Source: Betaproteobacteria bacterium
GTDB lineage: Bacteria; Pseudomonadota; Gammaproteobacteria; Burkholderiales; Usitatibacteraceae
Direction of reading: 5' to 3'
NCBI GenBank assembly: GCA_016791265.1
Contig: JAEUMY010000023.1
Location: forward strand, 62,001-126,000
Length of the DNA: 64,000 bases
The position numbers and the translations under genes were made by a program. The notes beneath the pieces were generated by a model, which made no database searches, was not told the origin of the DNA, and worked only from the letters and a program-made list of their open reading frames with translations. Positions within the stretch are counted from its first letter, which is position 1; every line of letters begins with the position of its first letter. Shown here one piece after another: positions 61,207-64,000 of the stretch.

Positions 61207-63996
61207 TCAGAACGGGCCTTGTACTGACCCTGTTGAGTCCCGCGTCCAGAATCGGCCATTGTCGACATAGACGATTCCCAGCCCGATCATGATCGCGCGC
61301 GCGGTCAGGCCGTAGGACTCGATAGGTCGGCTGGTGCCTGTGGTCAGACTGTGGGTCACCAGCGTTTCTTCCTGTTCGAGCCTCACATCAGCCGCGGAGT
61401 TGCCGCTCAGCTTGAATCGCAGCAGGCCCGTGTGGCTCCAGGGATAGGTCATGTTGACGTTTGAAGTCCAGGAGAGGTTGGGCCCGCTGTTGTGCAGGAC
61501 AGCGGGAATTCCGATGGAGAGGCTGCCGTCGGCATTGCGCAAGCTCGTGAACGCGAGGTGGCTGCTTGAGAGGGCAGACGTGCTCCCGCGATTGCCGATG
61601 AGAATTCGCTTCAATTCGCGCGGCTTGAATTTGTCGCTGGTATCGAAGAGCGAAAATTGCAGACCCTGGAACCAGGCAAACGGGCCATCCGCGGGTGTCT
61701 GAGCGGGCAGCGCATCGCGGCCGAAGCCGAGCAGCAGGCCGCCCGGCAGCGGATGCAGATATTCCGAGTAGCCCAGCACTTCCAGCTCGCCAGTGATGGC
61801 AGGGTCGGCCGGATTTTCGAGGTCTACCACGTACAGCGGGTCGACCCGGCGAAAGGTCACGGCATACAGACGGTCTTCATGGAATCGGGTGCCGTACAGG
61901 AGCTCGCCAGGCTTGCCGAGTGGTGCGGGTCGCGCATCGTTCGGCAGATATGACACTGTCTTGAGCAGGCCGGGGCTGATGGTGGACGGCTCCAGAATCG
62001 TCAGGCGATTGCGATTGCCGCCGCCCCACATGTTGCTGCTGGAGGTGACAATCCGCAGGCGGCCGTTTTGCTCGCTGAGCCGAAAAGGGGCGTTTTCACC
62101 TCGGTTGTCAATGAATCCCTCCACGGTCGCCGAGCCTGACACTTTCAGCGCGGCGCCGTCGATGCGAATCTGATGCAGGTCGGTGAAGTACGCTGAAGGC
62201 TCGGGCAGCGGCAGCGTGGCGGTGATGTTGCCGAAGAACGGGCTGCGCGAACCCGTCAGAACCAGATGCGTGGGGGAGGCGTAGAGCGTGTCCAGCGTGC
62301 CGAGGACTGCCAGAGACTCCTGGATCGCTGGCGTGGCAAGGTTGATCACGGTGACGACCACCATGTCCGCCATGAACTTCCGTGCGCCCTGCGGTGGCGC
62401 CCAGACCTGCTGCGCTTTCAGCAAGGGTTCGGCCGGCTGATCATTGACCTTGATGTACGGCAACAGCTGATTCAAGGGTGTCGCCGCGAGCAGCGCACGG
62501 TTGGATGCAATCGTGGTTTCTGCGTAGGCGCCGTACTGGAAGCCGGCGATGCTCGGCACATGCCGCGTGACCACGATCAGCCGGTTGCCCACCCGCCGGC
62601 TGGCGACGAGATGACCCTCGATGTCCGCCTTCCAAAGTTGTCGGGGCGACTCGCCCGTCGAGTCGAAGACTTCGACATGCGTTTCACCCTGACGCCACAC
62701 ATTGGGCGTGATCCAGGGCGCGATGACGCCAGTGTTCGCAAACTTGATTCCGGAGACCGAGATGAGCCGGCCTTCGGCAAGGTAGAGCCCGGCCTGAGCC
62801 ATGTTGTTGATGTGAGTGGCCAGCGGAATCTCGCTGGCCACATTGATGCCCTTGGCATCCACGCGTGCCCGGCGGATGGCTGGCTGGCGCTTGCCGTTCG
62901 CGTCGTACTTGTAGGTGTAGATCGTGGTGCCGTCAAACTTGAGCCAGTCCGCTTCGTCAACACCGGCTTCCTGCACGTTGGTCGTGGAGAAGGACGGGGT
63001 GGTGGCTGAACTAGCACCGACAGGCGGCACCGAAAACGTGATGCCAATCACGCTTGCGGCCATGGTCGTGGGCGCGATGTTCAGCATTCCCGCATCCAGT
63101 TGCTGCTTCAGCAATGCTTCAGTCGGGTACGCCGCGAGTTGTCGATCCGCGAGACGCGCCGAGGCGGGTCGACTGATTTGCCGCAAGCTTGCCGAGTTCA
63201 AGGTGATGAGTGGCGACATTCCGGCGACTTCGCTGGTGACCAGGGTGAGCGCCGCCTCGCTCTGATAGTTGAAGTTCAGCCGACCAGCCGTCACGCTCTG
63301 TGACGGGCGCATGACGCAGTCGGGGCAACTGCCCGTGTACTGGCGCAGATCGATCGCCGGGCGATTGTGGGCGCTGCCCGAAAACCAGGTCGGTGCGCCT
63401 TCACGGTCGTAGGTGTAGAGGGCGCCCGCCGTGACGTTTCCCTGCTCGATCAGGCTGATGCCCCAGCCGGGCTGGTCCGGATTGAACCAGGCGCCGCTGC
63501 GATCCACTTCATTGATGATTCCAGACAGCCCGAGGGGCTGGATGGGCCACTTCCCTGTGGCTTGCCCCAGTCGCCACTCGACTTCGGCAGCTTCCGGGTT
63601 TTGCACCGAGAGTCGCAACGTCCCTTCCTGAGTGGGCGAGCTCTGCCTGCCTCCGTCCCAACGATAGGACACGAGCGGCCACGCGGAGCCCAGTGTTGAA
63701 GCGGAGCCTTGCGCCAGGTACCAGGTCGGCTTGCCGCTGGTGGTGAAGGTGTACCAGAGCACAGCCACGCTCTCCCCAACCGTGAAAATCTCGAAGCCGG
63801 AGCCGGATCGCGCCGGATACCACCAGGCCCCCTGGCTGAGAGGGCTGCGCTGATCCACAGTTGGGGTGGCGCTGAATGCCGCCGTGGACCAGAACAACGC
63901 GGCTGCGATGGTCGCAGCCAAACGGATCATTGCGGAAAGTGGCGACAGCTGCTGGGCGTGAACCCGCCTGGTGAAGTTGCGTGTCTTGTTGTCCAT
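61207..63996 (-). CDS. Large secreted beta-propeller-domain protein
   Basis: 929 residues from ATG 63996. A signal-like helix (M-I-R-L-A-A-T-I-A-A-A-L-F-W) begins at residue 23, so ATG 63932 may be the true start. Two copies of an aromatic G-A-W-x3 module (G-A-W-W-Y-P-A-R-S-G-S-G and G-A-W-F-N-P-D-Q-P-G-W-G) occupy about 50-220. From about 350 the beta-propeller signature V-Q-E-A-G-V-D-E-A-D-W-L-K appears. Function unknown, likely extracytoplasmic. Confidence 0.82.
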   Translation of the reverse strand: MDNKTRNFTRRVHAQQLSPLSAMIRLAATIAAALFWSTAAFSATPTVDQRSPLSQGAWWYPARSGSGFEIFTVGESVAVLWYTFTTSGKPTWYLAQGSASTLGSAWPLVSYRWDGGRQSSPTQEGTLRLSVQNPEAAEVEWRLGQATGKWPIQPLGLSGIINEVDRSGAWFNPDQPGWGISLIEQGNVTAGALYTYDREGAPTWFSGSAHNRPAIDLRQYTGSCPDCVMRPSQSVTAGRLNFNYQSEAALTLVTSEVAGMSPLITLNSASLRQISRPASARLADRQLAAYPTEALLKQQLDAGMLNIAPTTMAASVIGITFSVPPVGASSATTPSFSTTNVQEAGVDEADWLKFDGTTIYTYKYDANGKRQPAIRRARVDAKGINVASEIPLATHINNMAQAGLYLAEGRLISVSGIKFANTGVIAPWITPNVWRQGETHVEVFDSTGESPRQLWKADIEGHLVASRRVGNRLIVVTRHVPSIAGFQYGAYAETTIASNRALLAATPLNQLLPYIKVNDQPAEPLLKAQQVWAPPQGARKFMADMVVVTVINLATPAIQESLAVLGTLDTLYASPTHLVLTGSRSPFFGNITATLPLPEPSAYFTDLHQIRIDGAALKVSGSATVEGFIDNRGENAPFRLSEQNGRLRIVTSSSNMWGGGNRNRLTILEPSTISPGLLKTVSYLPNDARPAPLGKPGELLYGTRFHEDRLYAVTFRRVDPLYVVDLENPADPAITGELEVLGYSEYLHPLPGGLLLGFGRDALPAQTPADGPFAWFQGLQFSLFDTSDKFKPRELKRILIGNRGSTSALSSSHLAFTSLRNADGSLSIGIPAVLHNSGPNLSWTSNVNMTYPWSHTGLLRFKLSGNSAADVRLEQEETLVTHSLTTGTSRPIESYGLTARAIMIGLGIVYVDNGRFWTRDSTGSVQGPF

Positions 63997-64000
63997 GTGC

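Overview
This is GC-rich, densely coded chromosomal DNA of a betaproteobacterium-like organism. The argument is gene content and order: an fmdB-DUF502-aspS run followed by nudB-endonuclease-clsB, ahcY behind an S-adenosylhomocysteine (SAH) riboswitch, metK beside lpxL-type acyltransferases and dapF-DUF484-xerC, a STAS protein before hslVU, and split pntA. A genus cannot be named from the sequence. I see no rRNA, tRNA, CRISPR array, IS element or prophage.

The outstanding signal is a perfect 12-base palindrome, GCGAATATTCGC. I read 34 exact copies and 3 copies with one mismatch, about one per 1.7 kb, where far fewer than one is expected by chance. Nine copies are intergenic and 28 lie inside genes. 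The genic copies use all three codon phases (A-N-I-R, E-Y-S or R-I-F) and rely on AT-ending or rare codons. One copy lies in the variable arm of the SAH riboswitch. The pattern recalls cyanobacterial HIP1 or DNA uptake sequences, but the sequence matches neither of those I know.

Layout: 1-1685 end of a TRAP transporter operon; 2282-10107 a plus-strand run (fmdB, DUF502, aspS, isoaspartyl peptidase, NTF2-like, NUDIX, endonuclease family, clsB); 10155-13420 minus-strand argB, metF and riboswitch-controlled ahcY; 13661-16845 an accessory patch with a tiny membrane protein, a glutathione transferase whose 3' end is duplicated around a RelE-type toxin-antitoxin pair, and an AT-richer AlbA-domain gene; 16846-24719 metK, two lipid A acyltransferase paralogues, dapF, DUF484 and xerC; 24876-29883 a probable zinc-starvation operon (Fur-family regulator, two CobW GTPases, a His-rich ABC exporter, DUF3299); 29885-35689 STAS protein, hslVU and a TPR/GT41 protein; 35754-41970 a radical SAM protein, a minus-strand nucleotide-amino-sugar cassette and trhO.

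42931-47117 is a bufferin-type RiPP operon read on the minus strand: ECF sigma factor, zinc-finger anti-sigma, two tandem DUF2282 precursors, an internal terminator, BufB (DUF692), BufC (DUF2063) and a PilJ-N-like protein. 47269-54646 holds hsp20, an SH3/M48 pair, a beta-propeller protein, ttcA, folM and a MidA-type methyltransferase. 54726-57546 is the NAD(P) transhydrogenase operon. A decayed MNT-HEPN toxin-antitoxin locus follows, then a BamE-like lipoprotein, quinone oxidoreductase, cca and a large secreted beta-propeller protein running to the window end.
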